A stretch of DNA of 64,000 bases, taken from contig OZ022354.1 in the NCBI GenBank assembly GCA_963989245.1, positions 2,313,532 to 2,377,531 on the forward strand. The letters are read 5' to 3'. The stretch comes from Nansenia antarctica. Taxonomy: Eukaryota; Chordata; Actinopteri; Argentiniformes; Microstomatidae. Position 1 is the first letter of the stretch, and each line of letters opens with the position of its first letter. Made by a program: the position numbers and the translations under genes. Under the pieces are notes generated by a model. The model was not told where the DNA came from. It worked only from the letters and a program-made list of their open reading frames with translations, and did not search any database. Shown here in pieces: positions 46,408-57,600 of this stretch.

Positions 46408-46620
46408 CTTTCCACAATAGAATAGTTCCAACGAATAAATGAAGACGTGATGTTGAATATGAGAAGGTTTACTTGACGTACGTTGAGTTTCTGTCTAGGA
46501 ACAAAGACAAAGTGTATTCGCTAGCTAGCTAACTCAGAGCGTCTCTCCGCCATGTTGTCTGACTGACCGCGCATGCGCACTAAGAAACTCTTGCAGTTCT
46601 CGTTCTGTTGGTGCAGGGTA
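46408..46620 (-). promoter_or_regulatory. srsf11: srsf11 5' UTR and promoter region
   Basis: Upstream of the ATG at 46407 the sequence becomes CpG-richer. It contains GCGCATGCGC (46569-46578), a full NRF-1 type palindrome, and minus-strand CAACATGGCGG (46547-46557), a YY1-type site. No TATA box is seen. This fits a housekeeping promoter with transcription starting around 46500-46560. Confidence 0.6.
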
Positions 46621-47465
46621 GGGTCCAAAGCCAACATTCCGTGACCACTCTCTGGCTAACATGTTTTGATGATTTATTTGACTTCTAGGGACCTTTTATG
46701 AAAAATGTAGCCTCCAGGTCCCTCCCAAAAATCCCGTTTTTTTTTTGCCAGAGGGCCAAATCCAAAATACCTGTAACCTTTAAGGCAGGTGAATAGGGTA
46801 AAAAAAGTAACTAATAGCTATCATTATGAAACTTCCCCAGTTAATCACTTACATTAAGACAATTATTTTTTGTATTACAAGTTTTCTGAAATTGTATGTT
46901 TAAATATGCAAATGATGTGTTACCTAATTAAATATGCTGTAATTTGCATAACATTCAAGAACTTAAATCTGAACATTGGATAAAGCCAGGTTAAAAATTC
47001 TTGTTTCATCTTGTTGACATATTAGAGTCAAAGTCTTGATTAATAATTAATAATGGTAGCGTACGATAACAATTGGTATGGGAGGTGGCTGCCTGACTTC
47101 TGGGCAATGCTGACTAGCTCTCCTTGCTGATCAGATCGCCTTCCTTCAGACTGATTTCACTCAGTCCATCACAGGCAACCCCTAGTCCTACATGGCCTGG
47201 GACATGAGTGTACAATGAACAAGGGCAGCAAAATGAAGTCTGGCTGGCTCTCCATCCTCTAGAATGAGAAGCAGCTGCTAGTGCACTCCAGAAATATGAA
47301 CAATGTGACCCAGATCCGGGCAACATTGTCAATATTGCCCAATTCATTGACGTTTTGACACCTCTCATGTCTACCTAGTGCCAAAACTGTGGGAGGAGAT
47401 ACCGGTGCAAATTTTGCTATAATAATAAGTTATATGTACAGGAACAATAAGTGCTGCTTGCTACT
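46621..47465. other. Unassigned intergenic stretch
   Basis: No recognised element. A block at 47090-47370 reads partly like decayed coding sequence in the plus strand (QKYEQCDPDPGNIVN) but has stops and no family I can name. Confidence 0.5.
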
Positions 47466-47469
47466 GCAA

Positions 47470-47735
47470 GCACACTTAATAACATGGGTGTTCCATTGAT
47501 AATAATAATAATAACATGGGTGTTCCATTGATAATAATAATAATAACATGGGTGTTCCATTGATGCAGGGAGTGTAATTAAATAACATGGGTGTTCCATT
47601 GATGCAGGGAGTGTAATTAAATAACATGGGTGTTCCATTGATGCAGGGAGTGTAATTAAATAACATGGGTGTTCCATTGATGCAGGGAGTGTAATTAAAT
47701 AACATGGGTGTTCCATTGATGCAGGGAGTGTAATT
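47470..47735. repeat. Minisatellite with ACATGGGTGTTCCATTGAT units
   Basis: Seven units. The first two are followed by (AAT)n, the other five by GCAGGGAGTGTAATTAAAT (39-bp period). Confidence 0.92.
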
Positions 47736-47803
47736 GCCATCAGAGGTCGCTCTCACCTTTGAAACAGGAGTACACAAACTGAGACAAGAATTCAACAATA
47801 TTA

Positions 47804-48479
47804 CAGTTTTTCTCAATTGCTTCCTCCATTTTCCCAAAACTCTAAACACAACACACTTTTCTAAAGCTACATAACCAAAACCACACCTTCTCTTTTCAAA
47901 ACTCAAACTTTCACACCAAAACAAAGCCTGCAAAAATGTAAACACTATAAGCAGCATTACAGACTACAAGAAAACAACTGAAAACACAATGTTCAGTGTG
48001 TGAGAATGTTCTTTTTTTTCACAACTGCCAAAGCACATTTTTAGAAACCTTACAGTATCTGTTCTCAGAATATATCACTGTAGAGTATTGGGCATTCATA
48101 GATTTGTGTGTTTCATATGAACAGTATGTAAATCTACAGAAAATACAGTATGTATGTTACGGTACATGTGGGAATACGGTACATGTGGGAAAACTAGGGT
48201 TAGGGTTAGGTGCTAGGGTGACTTGGTACATGCTGGCATGTCTAACCCTAACCCTAACCCTACCCCTAATCCTAACCCTAACCTTAACCCTAGCACCCTA
48301 GCACCTAACCCTAACCCTAGTTTTCCCACATGTACCGTATTCCCACATGTACCGTAACATGTACACTACTGTACTGTATCACAACTCAATGCAAACACTA
48401 CAGAGGATCCATTACACACAACAATACTCACTGAAAACAATGTTCAGGGTGTGATGTTTTTTTTATTTATGGAACTATA

Positions 48480-48512
<33 letters not shown>

Positions 48513-48855
48513 ACAATAATTTGCAACAAGTGTCTTACATTTTGAGTCGTTATGTTTAATTAATGAAGCTAGGTGTGTTCATTGTGTTCACATTTTGCTG
48601 ACTGTGGCAAGCATTTTGCATCACATGAGCTTTAATTTGAGAATTTGAGCAGAGTTTTTTGCAACTTGTGTTTTAGCAAGACAACATGTGTTTAGATTTA
48701 TGAGAAAAGGAGGATTGTGTTTTGTGAATTGTGTCTTCATGTGAAATGTGTTTATGGTTTTGGCAAATGGGAGCTAGTTTTATTAAATGTGTTTAGAGAA
48801 CTGGTCATTTGGTTTAGAGAATTGGCTTTTGTGTTTTAGCAATTGGGAAACACTG
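47804..48855. mobile_element. Tc1/mariner-like non-autonomous element
   Basis: Ends CAGTTTTTCTCAATTGC and GCAATTGGGAAACACTG, flanked by TA (47802-47803, 48856-48857). There are loosely complementary subterminal regions (AACACA- and TGTGTT-rich) and no transposase. It contains a palindrome with telomere-like repeats and a (CA)n tract (48481-48510). Confidence 0.7.
48157..48358. repeat. Palindrome with telomere-type repeats
   Basis: Arms of about 64 bp (48157-48220 and 48292-48358) are nearly perfect inverted copies, each containing GTACATGTGGGAAAACTAGG and GGTTAGGGTTAGG. The loop holds a (CCCTAA)n tract (48243-48290). Confidence 0.88.
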
Positions 48856-48869
48856 TATAACAGGCTACA

Positions 48870-48930
48870 ATATTTACATTTACATTTTTGGCATTTAGCA
48901 GACACCTTATTCCAAAGCTAGCTAGTTATA
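48870..48930 (-). mobile_element. SINE 3'-tail fragment
   Basis: TTTGGCATTTAGCAGACACC is the reverse complement of the tail seen in the SINE at 7581-7811. Only the tail is visible. Confidence 0.55.
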
Positions 48931-50904
48931 GATAATAGAATAGAATAATAATAGTACCACTGTAAAAAGAAAAAAAAAGCTAACATCCACTGAAATGTAC
49001 GGAGTATTAGGGCCACGAAGTGATTTTGTGCCAATAGACAAAGAATGTGTGCCAAAGTACAACTTGATAAGAGCATTCATGTCATTCATTTTAACCAGTA
49101 GGACCAATAAACACTAATACATTCTGACTTTTTAGCTCAGAAATTCTGACTTTAATCTCAGAAATTCAGACTTTTTATCTGACTTTTTTCTCAGAAATTC
49201 TGACTTTTTTCTCAGAAATCCTGACTTTAAACTCAGAATATAACCCCCCCCCCTTTCGGGAGAAAAAAAAAAGAAAAACTCAGTTTGTGGCCCTAATAGC
49301 CTACTCTTCTGTAGAAATGTCTGTTTGAAGGTAGGGGCTTTAATGCAGTCTAGAATATTTCTTTAACATTGCAATCATCTTACCATTACATTACATCATT
49401 GTAACATTACTGTTTTTGGAATCATCCGAATAGACATATACTTCTGATACCAGAATATTGCTCATAGTATAACTCCCACTTGGAAGATCCAAGTGTGTGT
49501 GAAGAAGTGTGTGTCTACTATTAGGCCAAGGACATCTGCAAGGTCCAAGGGTGACACTTCCACATTCCAAATCACCTCTTCTACAATAGCAATTCATATT
49601 TTCATTGATATGCTGTTCTCAAGGAAGTCCAATAACAGAGAAAGGTGCATAGAATATGAACATATTTCTGTGGTGTTTTGTGGTCTGTTCATTCAGTAAA
49701 ACGTGCTTGTGAGTCTGAAAGCCCCTTCTGTTATGAGCCATTGAGGATTGAGGTCACTAATTTGAGAGTCATAAGGTAGGTGCCAAGGACCACTATTATG
49801 TCGTTATCATTAACATGAGCAAGCAACTCATTGATGTGATTTATATAAAGCTTTGCAGGAATGCAGTGTATAACCAGAGTTCCTCCCCTTCTGTGTGCGC
49901 CATTAACAGTTGGCCTTGTATTCTCGCCCAAAGCTTCCCTATGACGTTTACTGACGGAGTTGGATTACAACAGAGGGGTCAAAAACAACAGATTTTGTGC
50001 TAGTTTCCCTATAGGCCTACACATTTTTTATTTTTTTTTGAGAGGCAGTGTTTGTAGGCTACCTTCAACCACAGAGTTTCAAGAGTTATCATTATTTTGC
50101 CTGTGTTTTTCTTCTTTATGCTGACGTTTAGACAAAGGAACACATTTGTTCGTTCCAATTAAAATAATCTGTCCTCACTGTCCAAATGAAAAGGTACTTT
50201 GGAAGATTGAAAATGGAAGCTATTGACGATGGCAAACTGGATGCTTACAGTACGCATGCACACAAGTGTCCTTCTGACCAAAAGGATCCAGGTTGTTTGA
50301 TAAGGATGGAAGAAGTCTATCACAATGTGACCGTGGCACACATCATTTGCTGACCTCACTAAGGGCTCTTTTTCCCAGGAGACCAAAGAACAATGTGGTT
50401 GTTGTCCCCAGCCCATGTCCAGGGTAATCCCCATCTGGATTATGGTTGCGTTAGACCAGCAGAGGCGGTAGGCCCCCTAAGACTCAGACCACTGAAAAAT
50501 GTGCAATCCTCCATGACCATCCAATTACAACCAATCAAATAAAGCACCACGTGCTGAACACACGCCCACATTTCTTAAATTGTTTTTGTTGATTCTTGAT
50601 TGTAAAACAATGAAAGTGAACTTTCTTCCCGTTATGTGTAGTGGGTCCCTCAAGTGCCAGTTGCCAGACTACTATTGCTACATGTTAAGGGTACCACATG
50701 TGTAAGGGATTATGGGGCTTGCATTGTTCTGAGGACTTCAATGTCCTCAGTGTTCCCATGTAAAACTCGTACATGGGAACTCATTACACCTTCAGATGTG
50801 AAAACATTTACCTGAGATAAACATAATGCATTTATAAAGCATTGCAGAATATACTGGTAAACGTCTCAAATACACAATCCATTCAATCACATGAATATCT
50901 CAAG
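48931..50904. other. Intergenic stretch without recognised genes
   Basis: Contains a TCTGACTTTTTTCTCAGAAA tandem (49120-49230) and otherwise unique-looking sequence. Short ORFs here show no family motifs. Position between srsf11 and rpe65 means regulatory elements are possible, but none is identifiable. Confidence 0.5.
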
Positions 50905-50907
50905 TAA

Positions 50908-51117
50908 AGGGCTCTGCACACAGCGTGCGATTCTGTTGCGCGTCAACATTCCATTTTGAAGTTTGAATGGAAGTCTATGAGAACATCGTAAAACATCGCA
51001 TCCCAATGCACACAGCGTGCGATGCAATTTCTGTTGTATGTTCTCATAGACTTCCATTCAAACTTCAAAATGGAACGTTCACGCGCAACAGAAATCGCAC
51101 GCTGTGTGCAGAGCCCT
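50908..51117. mobile_element. Palindromic Harbinger-type MITE upstream of rpe65
   Basis: 210 bp that is almost entirely an inverted repeat (AGGGCTCTGCACACAGCGTG against its complement), with the TAA duplication (50905-50907, 51118-51120) typical of PIF/Harbinger. It lies about 440 bp upstream of the rpe65 TATA box. Confidence 0.88.
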
Positions 51118-51494
51118 TAAGAGTGTGGTCTGGTATGAATAGTTTCACATCTCTGTAGGTGCAGAATGATCACTGCATTGCACAGCCATTGCACAATCAT
51201 GCCTAGAATCTAACATTTCAGTGGAACCAATCTTTCCCTATAGAGTATATCTTTCAAATACATTTGAATGATATACAGTATATATAAATAAAAACTCTAC
51301 CTCATGATTTCCCCCTGTTGTAACCAATTGTAACCAATATAACCACACATAATCACATTTTACTATGCAGTATTGCAACACACGCCAGAAACAGTAATTT
51401 TGTGACCTATTAATAGAAATAAATCTGGTTTCAGAAGGCAGTCATTGTGTTAGCAAGCTAAGGATATTGACACAATGGCATTCTTGTTCACTCT

Positions 51495-51662
51495 GTAACC
51501 TGATTGGTCAGGAGAACAGTTTCAGTCACTCAGAGCATTCACTGAGAGTGAGCCTCTAAGTATAAATACCATCAATCCACAGGGAGATCCAAGACCTTCA
51601 ACTTCAGACTTGACCACAGGCGACGTGAGCGTGCTGCTGTGCTCCCATAACCAGGAGGAAGT
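51495..51662 (+). promoter_or_regulatory. rpe65: rpe65 core promoter and 5' UTR
   Basis: TATAAATA lies at 51561-51568, with an inverted CCAAT box (ATTGG, 51503-51507) about 55 bp upstream. Transcription would start near 51590, giving a 5' UTR of about 70 bp to the ATG at 51663. Confidence 0.65.
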
Positions 51663-54600
51663 ATGGCCAGCCGGTGAGTGACACTTCACCTTTATTGCTT
51701 TATTGCTTAATATGAATTCAACTACAATCTTGTCAAACAGTAAACTTTAAGTATCAACTATATCTTATTTATTGATCCTTTATTTAAGGAGAGAAGTCAC
51801 CTTGAGATTTTCATTTTCACTTTTTCAAGTGAGCCCTGGCCAAGAAGGCAACAACACATAGTAATACAGACACAAAAGACAACACATAGTAATACAGACA
51901 CAAAAGACAACACATCTAACTGTCAACTGTCCTTGTTTTTTTCAGAGGCATACAATATTAGTTTGGAATATGGTTGTGTTTCTGGTTGTTCTCTTTTGCC
52001 TAGATATTTTCAGGGGAAATTCTATATCCTATATTATAATGCTATCGATTATCCATACTCAAAATTGTAAATGAATCTCTAGACAAATGATTTTACTTTC
52101 AGACACCTCAATCAGACATTGCATGTTCATAGCTGGTTTGAGTCAATACAGAGACTTTCAGACAAAGTGATTAGCATACCTTACATAATTGCTGCTGGTT
52201 ATACGGCAAATGATGTAAAAGGTCACGGCAAGTGTGGCAGTAAACCGAGCCTATACTGTAATGTGGGTTCAGTAAACCGAGCCTATACTGTAATGTGGGT
52301 TCAGTAAACCAAGCCTATACTGTAATGTGGGTTCCCATGGGGTAAGACAGTTGAACTAAGCTCATTTATAAGTTATGTTCTTCAAGTATTAATGGCTACT
52401 GTATATGTGATCAATTCATATGTCCTAAAATGTACCAGCCCCAGATTGCCCCTTCAAGAGACTCATCAACTGTGAATTGGATGTGAAATTGTGAAGTCTG
52501 ATACTGTATGTGAATTCCGCGACTATATTTCACCCCGAGTTATTAGTTGAATAATAACATGTATCTTTTTTGACAACAGATTTGAGCACCCTGCTGGTGG
52601 CTATAAGAAGATTTTTGAGACAGTTGATGAGCTAGCTGAGCCTCTTCCTGCAACCGTCACAGGTTAGTTGGCTTTGTTTTTTTGCCTTCTGACATTTAAA
52701 GGTGCAGAACAAATCACAGGTGGTCCCTTTAGATATTAGAATTATCATAGATAAATTACTGGTTCAAACTTCAAACTTCCTTTAAGAAGACAATTGATAA
52801 TTATAGGGCAAAGCAATCCACTATCTGGATATAATAACACTGCTCTACTGTATCAACATAATGATACATAATCTCTTTGTTTTAATTCACATTTAATAGT
52901 TGTATGACTTTGATGAACTCATTGGTAAAGCTAATGTTTGTTGTGTACAGGTAGGATTCCTTCATTTCTGAGGGGAAGTCTTCTCCGCCTTGGACCTGGG
53001 CTATTCGAGGTTGGGGATGAGCCTTTCTACCACCTCTTCGATGGCCAGGCCCTGATGCACAAATTTGACTTCAAGAATGGGCAGGTCACCTACTTTCGGA
53101 AGTAAGAATGGACCACAATTCAACTCAAGAGTGCATCAAATACTATGCCAATATTAGTACTTTGGTGTATGGTTATCCCTGTGGTGTATGGTTATCCCTG
53201 TGGTGTCTGGTTATCCCTGTGGTGTATGGTTATCCCTGTGGTGTCTGGTTATCCCTGTGGTGTATGGTTATCCCTGTGGTGTATGGTTATCCCTGTGGTG
53301 TCTGGTTATCCCTGTGGTGTATGGTTATCCCTGTGGTCTGTCCAATGCATGTCAGTGAAAACTTGGACCAAAACTTTTTGTTGTTGTTGTTGTCAGACAA
53401 CCCTTTTTAAAAAATGTTTAAAAAAAGATTTTACAGTAGCACATGCTTATTTATATATTTTTAAAAATCAGTCAGATATCCTTGGTAACACTGAATATCT
53501 TAACTCAACATCATTCCCAACGTATTCTACTATCAGCCCAGTGTACAGTATTTGACCTTCCTTGATATTTCACCTTCCTCCCAGGTTTGTCAAAACAGAC
53601 GCCTATGTGAGGGCCATCACAGAGAAGCGTGTGGTGATCACTGAATTTGGCACCTTTGCCTATCCTGATCCCTGCAAAAACATCTTCTCCAGGTTTGAAA
53701 ACTCTTGCCTTTTAGTTCATATTTTATTACCCTAAATGATTATATTATTTGCAGGTTTAAACGCCATTGAACGCCAGGCTACCATTTACCTTTTTATCAA
53801 TGTTGATGTCTCTAGTGATTGCTGCCCTGACCATTGTGACATGGATGTGTGTGTGTTTCTGGGTACACACACACAGGTTTTTCTCTTACTTCAAGGGTGT
53901 TGAGGTGACAGACAACTGCCTGGTGAACGTTTACCCAATCGGTGAAGACTACTATGCCGTCACAGAAACCAATTTCATGACTAAAGTCGACACTGACACT
54001 CTGGATACGCTGAAAAAGGTATTACCATAGTAATGACCTAAGAATACCATACAAAATCTCTTTATGGCTATTATACATATATTATTATATACACTGATAC
54101 ATAGACACCTCATCTAACTGTACTACTGTCTGAATATCAGGTGCACAGTGTTTCCTATATTCTTTTTCTTTTGACAGACAGATGACCGAATATTGAATAT
54201 TCCTCTCACTTTTAATAGATAAACACGTAGTGTCCCTTTAACTGACTTTGAATAGATAAACACGTAGTGTCCCTTTAACTCTCACTTTGAATAGATAAAC
54301 ACGTAGTGTCCCTTTAACTCACTTTGAATAGATAAACACGTAGTGTCCCTTTAACTCTCACTTTGAATAGATAAACACGTAGTGTCCCTTTAACTCTCAC
54401 TTTGAATAGATAAACACGTAGTGTCCCTTTAACTCACTTTGAATAGATAAACACGTAGTGTCCCTTTAACTCACTTTGAATAGATAAACACGTAGTGTCC
54501 CTTTAACTCTCACTTTGAATAGATAAACACGTAGTGTCCCTTTAACTCTCACTTTGAATAGATAAACACGTAGTGTCCCTTTAACTCCCACAGGTGGACC

Positions 54601-57600
54601 TGTGCAACTACGTCAACGTCAACGGAGTGACAGCCCACCCCCACATTGAGAGAGACGGGACGGTGTACAACATCGGCAACTGCATGGGGAAAGGTGCTTC
54701 ACTGGCCTACAACATCGTCCGGACCCCGCCCACACAGAAAGGTTGGTGTTGGGAGGTTGTCTTGTACTAGTACATGTGGCGCTAAACTGGATGGAATGTT
54801 CAACAAAGGGTTGCACCCTTATTGAGAAAGCTCTTGGGCAAGGGATTATCATTCCATTAAGGAAATGGGGTTCAATGTTTTTGGTCACACTATCCAATCC
54901 AAACAAATGTGCACCATTATTACAACTTATATTATTACATTATTAGTACTTATATTATCACATTATTAGTACTTATATTATCACATTATTAGTAGGCCTA
55001 CTTATATTATGACATTATTAGTAGGCCTACTTATATTATGACATTATTAGTACTTATATTATTACATTATTATACTTATATTATTACATTATTACTACTT
55101 ATATTATTACATTATTACTACTTATATTATTACATTATTACTACTTATATTATTACATTATTACTACTTATATTATTATATTATTACATTATTAGAACTT
55201 ATATTATTACATTATTAGTACTTATATGTTGGATGAATGTGTGGCTGTCAAATACATGTCAACTATTGACAACCACAATCTTGGAAAACGGGTTCTAAAA
55301 GAAATCAAACTGTGGCATTATAACTTGTCTTGGATGTTACCGAAGCAAGGCCAGCAGATAGACCCTCACAGTGTGGTGATGGTGTTCCTCCCTCAGATAA
55401 GTCTGATCCCATTGAGAAGTGCAAGGTGGTGGTGCAGTTCCCCAGCGCAGAGAGGTTCAAGCCTTCCTATGTGCACAGGTGCGTCTGTAATAAGGTGTCT
55501 GTCATGTCCATAGTCTGACTAGACTAGTTCTGAACCATGAACGTGAACAGTATTGATAACTTTATTTTCCAGTGCCATTTACCATTGGTATTTATTAGGT
55601 ACAATAATTCTCTGGCTAACACAATAAAGTGGTTCTTTCTGGCTCTTTCTTGAAACCATTTTAAAAAAACATATCACCTTGGTAACAATAATTGGTATGT
55701 TCTGGTAGCCTATGATGTTAACTGGGTATTAGGGACCAGTTATGGAGTTAGCATATTGTGACTAAAGGCAGATGTTCGCCAACACACATGTGTTTAAATG
55801 TTCTCCTTATCACCCTCAGCTTCGGCATGTCGGACAACTACTTTGTCTTTGTGGAGACACCAGTGAAAATCAACCTGCTCAAGTTCCTGAGCGCCTGGAG
55901 CATCCGAGGCTCCAACTACATGGACTGCTTTGAGTCCAACGATCAGCTTGGGGTAAGGAGGAACTCTGGGTCAGACATTTTTAACCAAAACAAGAGCTCA
56001 TATAACTCCTATTTTAGAGACTTTACACTGGCTTCCTGTTAAGTTCAGAATAGATTTCAATATCCTTCTGCTTGTTTATAAAGCTCTCACTGGCACAGCA
56101 CCAGAATATCTGAAAGACCTTTTGCTAGCATCTCAGGTCTTCTGACGCTGGTTTTCTCTGTGTACCACATGTACAAAAGAGATTTGGTGAGGCTGCATTC
56201 TCATTTTATGCACCCAAATTGTGGAATGCACTGCCAGTTTACATTAGGGATGCAACCTCAGCAAATATAAGTCAAGACTAAGAACCCATCTTTTTAATAT
56301 TGCCTTTAAGACTGAATAATTAAATTCTGATTATATAATGATTGGAGCACTTTGAGCTGCAACGTTTGCAGGAAAAGCGCTATACTAATAAAAAGTTATT
56401 ATTATTATATTATTATTATTATTATTATTATTTGACCTTACTGGCTCCATATCTGTGTGCTTTGTGGACGTATCTGTGTGGGCTTGTGGATGGAGAAATC
56501 AGAGGATGGGCTCATTCTGTTGCATGTAATGTAACAAGGTGGTAGGTATCAAACACATTTCTCATTCCGTTCCATCGATTATAATGAGTACATCCTCTGA
56601 TTTCTCCATCCACCAGCCTCAACTGCAGTAGCTTCTAATGAGTACACATATCTGGAGCCAGGCTTACCTTGATACAGACATCATAATATCAGTTTGGCCC
56701 ATATCAGCTTCAGACAGACAAGGTGCTCTCATGCCTTTTCCACTACATTTCCCAGACATGGTTCCACATTGCCAAGAAGGATCCAGGGGAGTACATTGAT
56801 CACAAGTTCAGGGCAGCTTCCATCAACCTCTTCCATCACATCAACTGTTACGAGGACCAAGGCTTCATCGTGATTGACCTGTGTGCATGGAAAGGGTAAT
56901 GAAACGAATGACCACTTTAAAGATTTAATGAAGCCTTCATAAGCCCTCTATAAAAGCTGACATACATGCTTCACAGATAAAAGGAAAGTCCTATATTTTA
57001 AAGGGTGTTAATAGCGATTGATTGTGAGGGTGTCATAACTCTTGCTTCTCCATATGTAGCATGCCATTTGCTTTTAAATGATTTATGAAACATATGTAGG
57101 CCTTTTTAAGGTTGTATGCATTGTTTGTACAGCCTTAAGGGTGGTCATTTGTTGTATAGGGGTCAGAAACATCTAAGGGTTGACATCTAGCATTGGCGTC
57201 TTGCATTGTCAGTGTCAGTACTTTGGAAGATTAAAAATCATAATTGACCAAAAAGGATGACGGATTTGAAGCCATGGCATCCATTTGAAAACAGGTGCTT
57301 TGTTGCAATCCCTTTCCTAGCCATTGTCTTAACCACTCATTTGACCCCTGTGAGTAAATTCTTTTTTTATATCTTTGCACTCTATCAAATTTCAGGACCC
57401 TCCTTTTATGACTTTTCCTAGATATGTGCGTTCTACCACCCCAGTATCCTAAAATCGTATCCAAAATCACATCAGGATAATCTAGTATAAAGCTATTTTG
57501 CAGTTTTTCTGTGTAGGAAGCAGGCTAATTTACAAGCGGCCAACTAGTGGCCGTTGTGTGTAAATAGCAGATTCCCATTCTAAAGAGGGGGTCATTTGAC

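Noticed and set aside
47114..47368. Minus-strand 84-codon ORF
   Set aside because: No family motif. The opposite strand looks like decayed coding sequence with stops, and neither could be named.
53108..53555. ORFs with YPCGVWLSLW repeats
   Set aside because: Translation of a 19-bp minisatellite in rpe65 intron 3.
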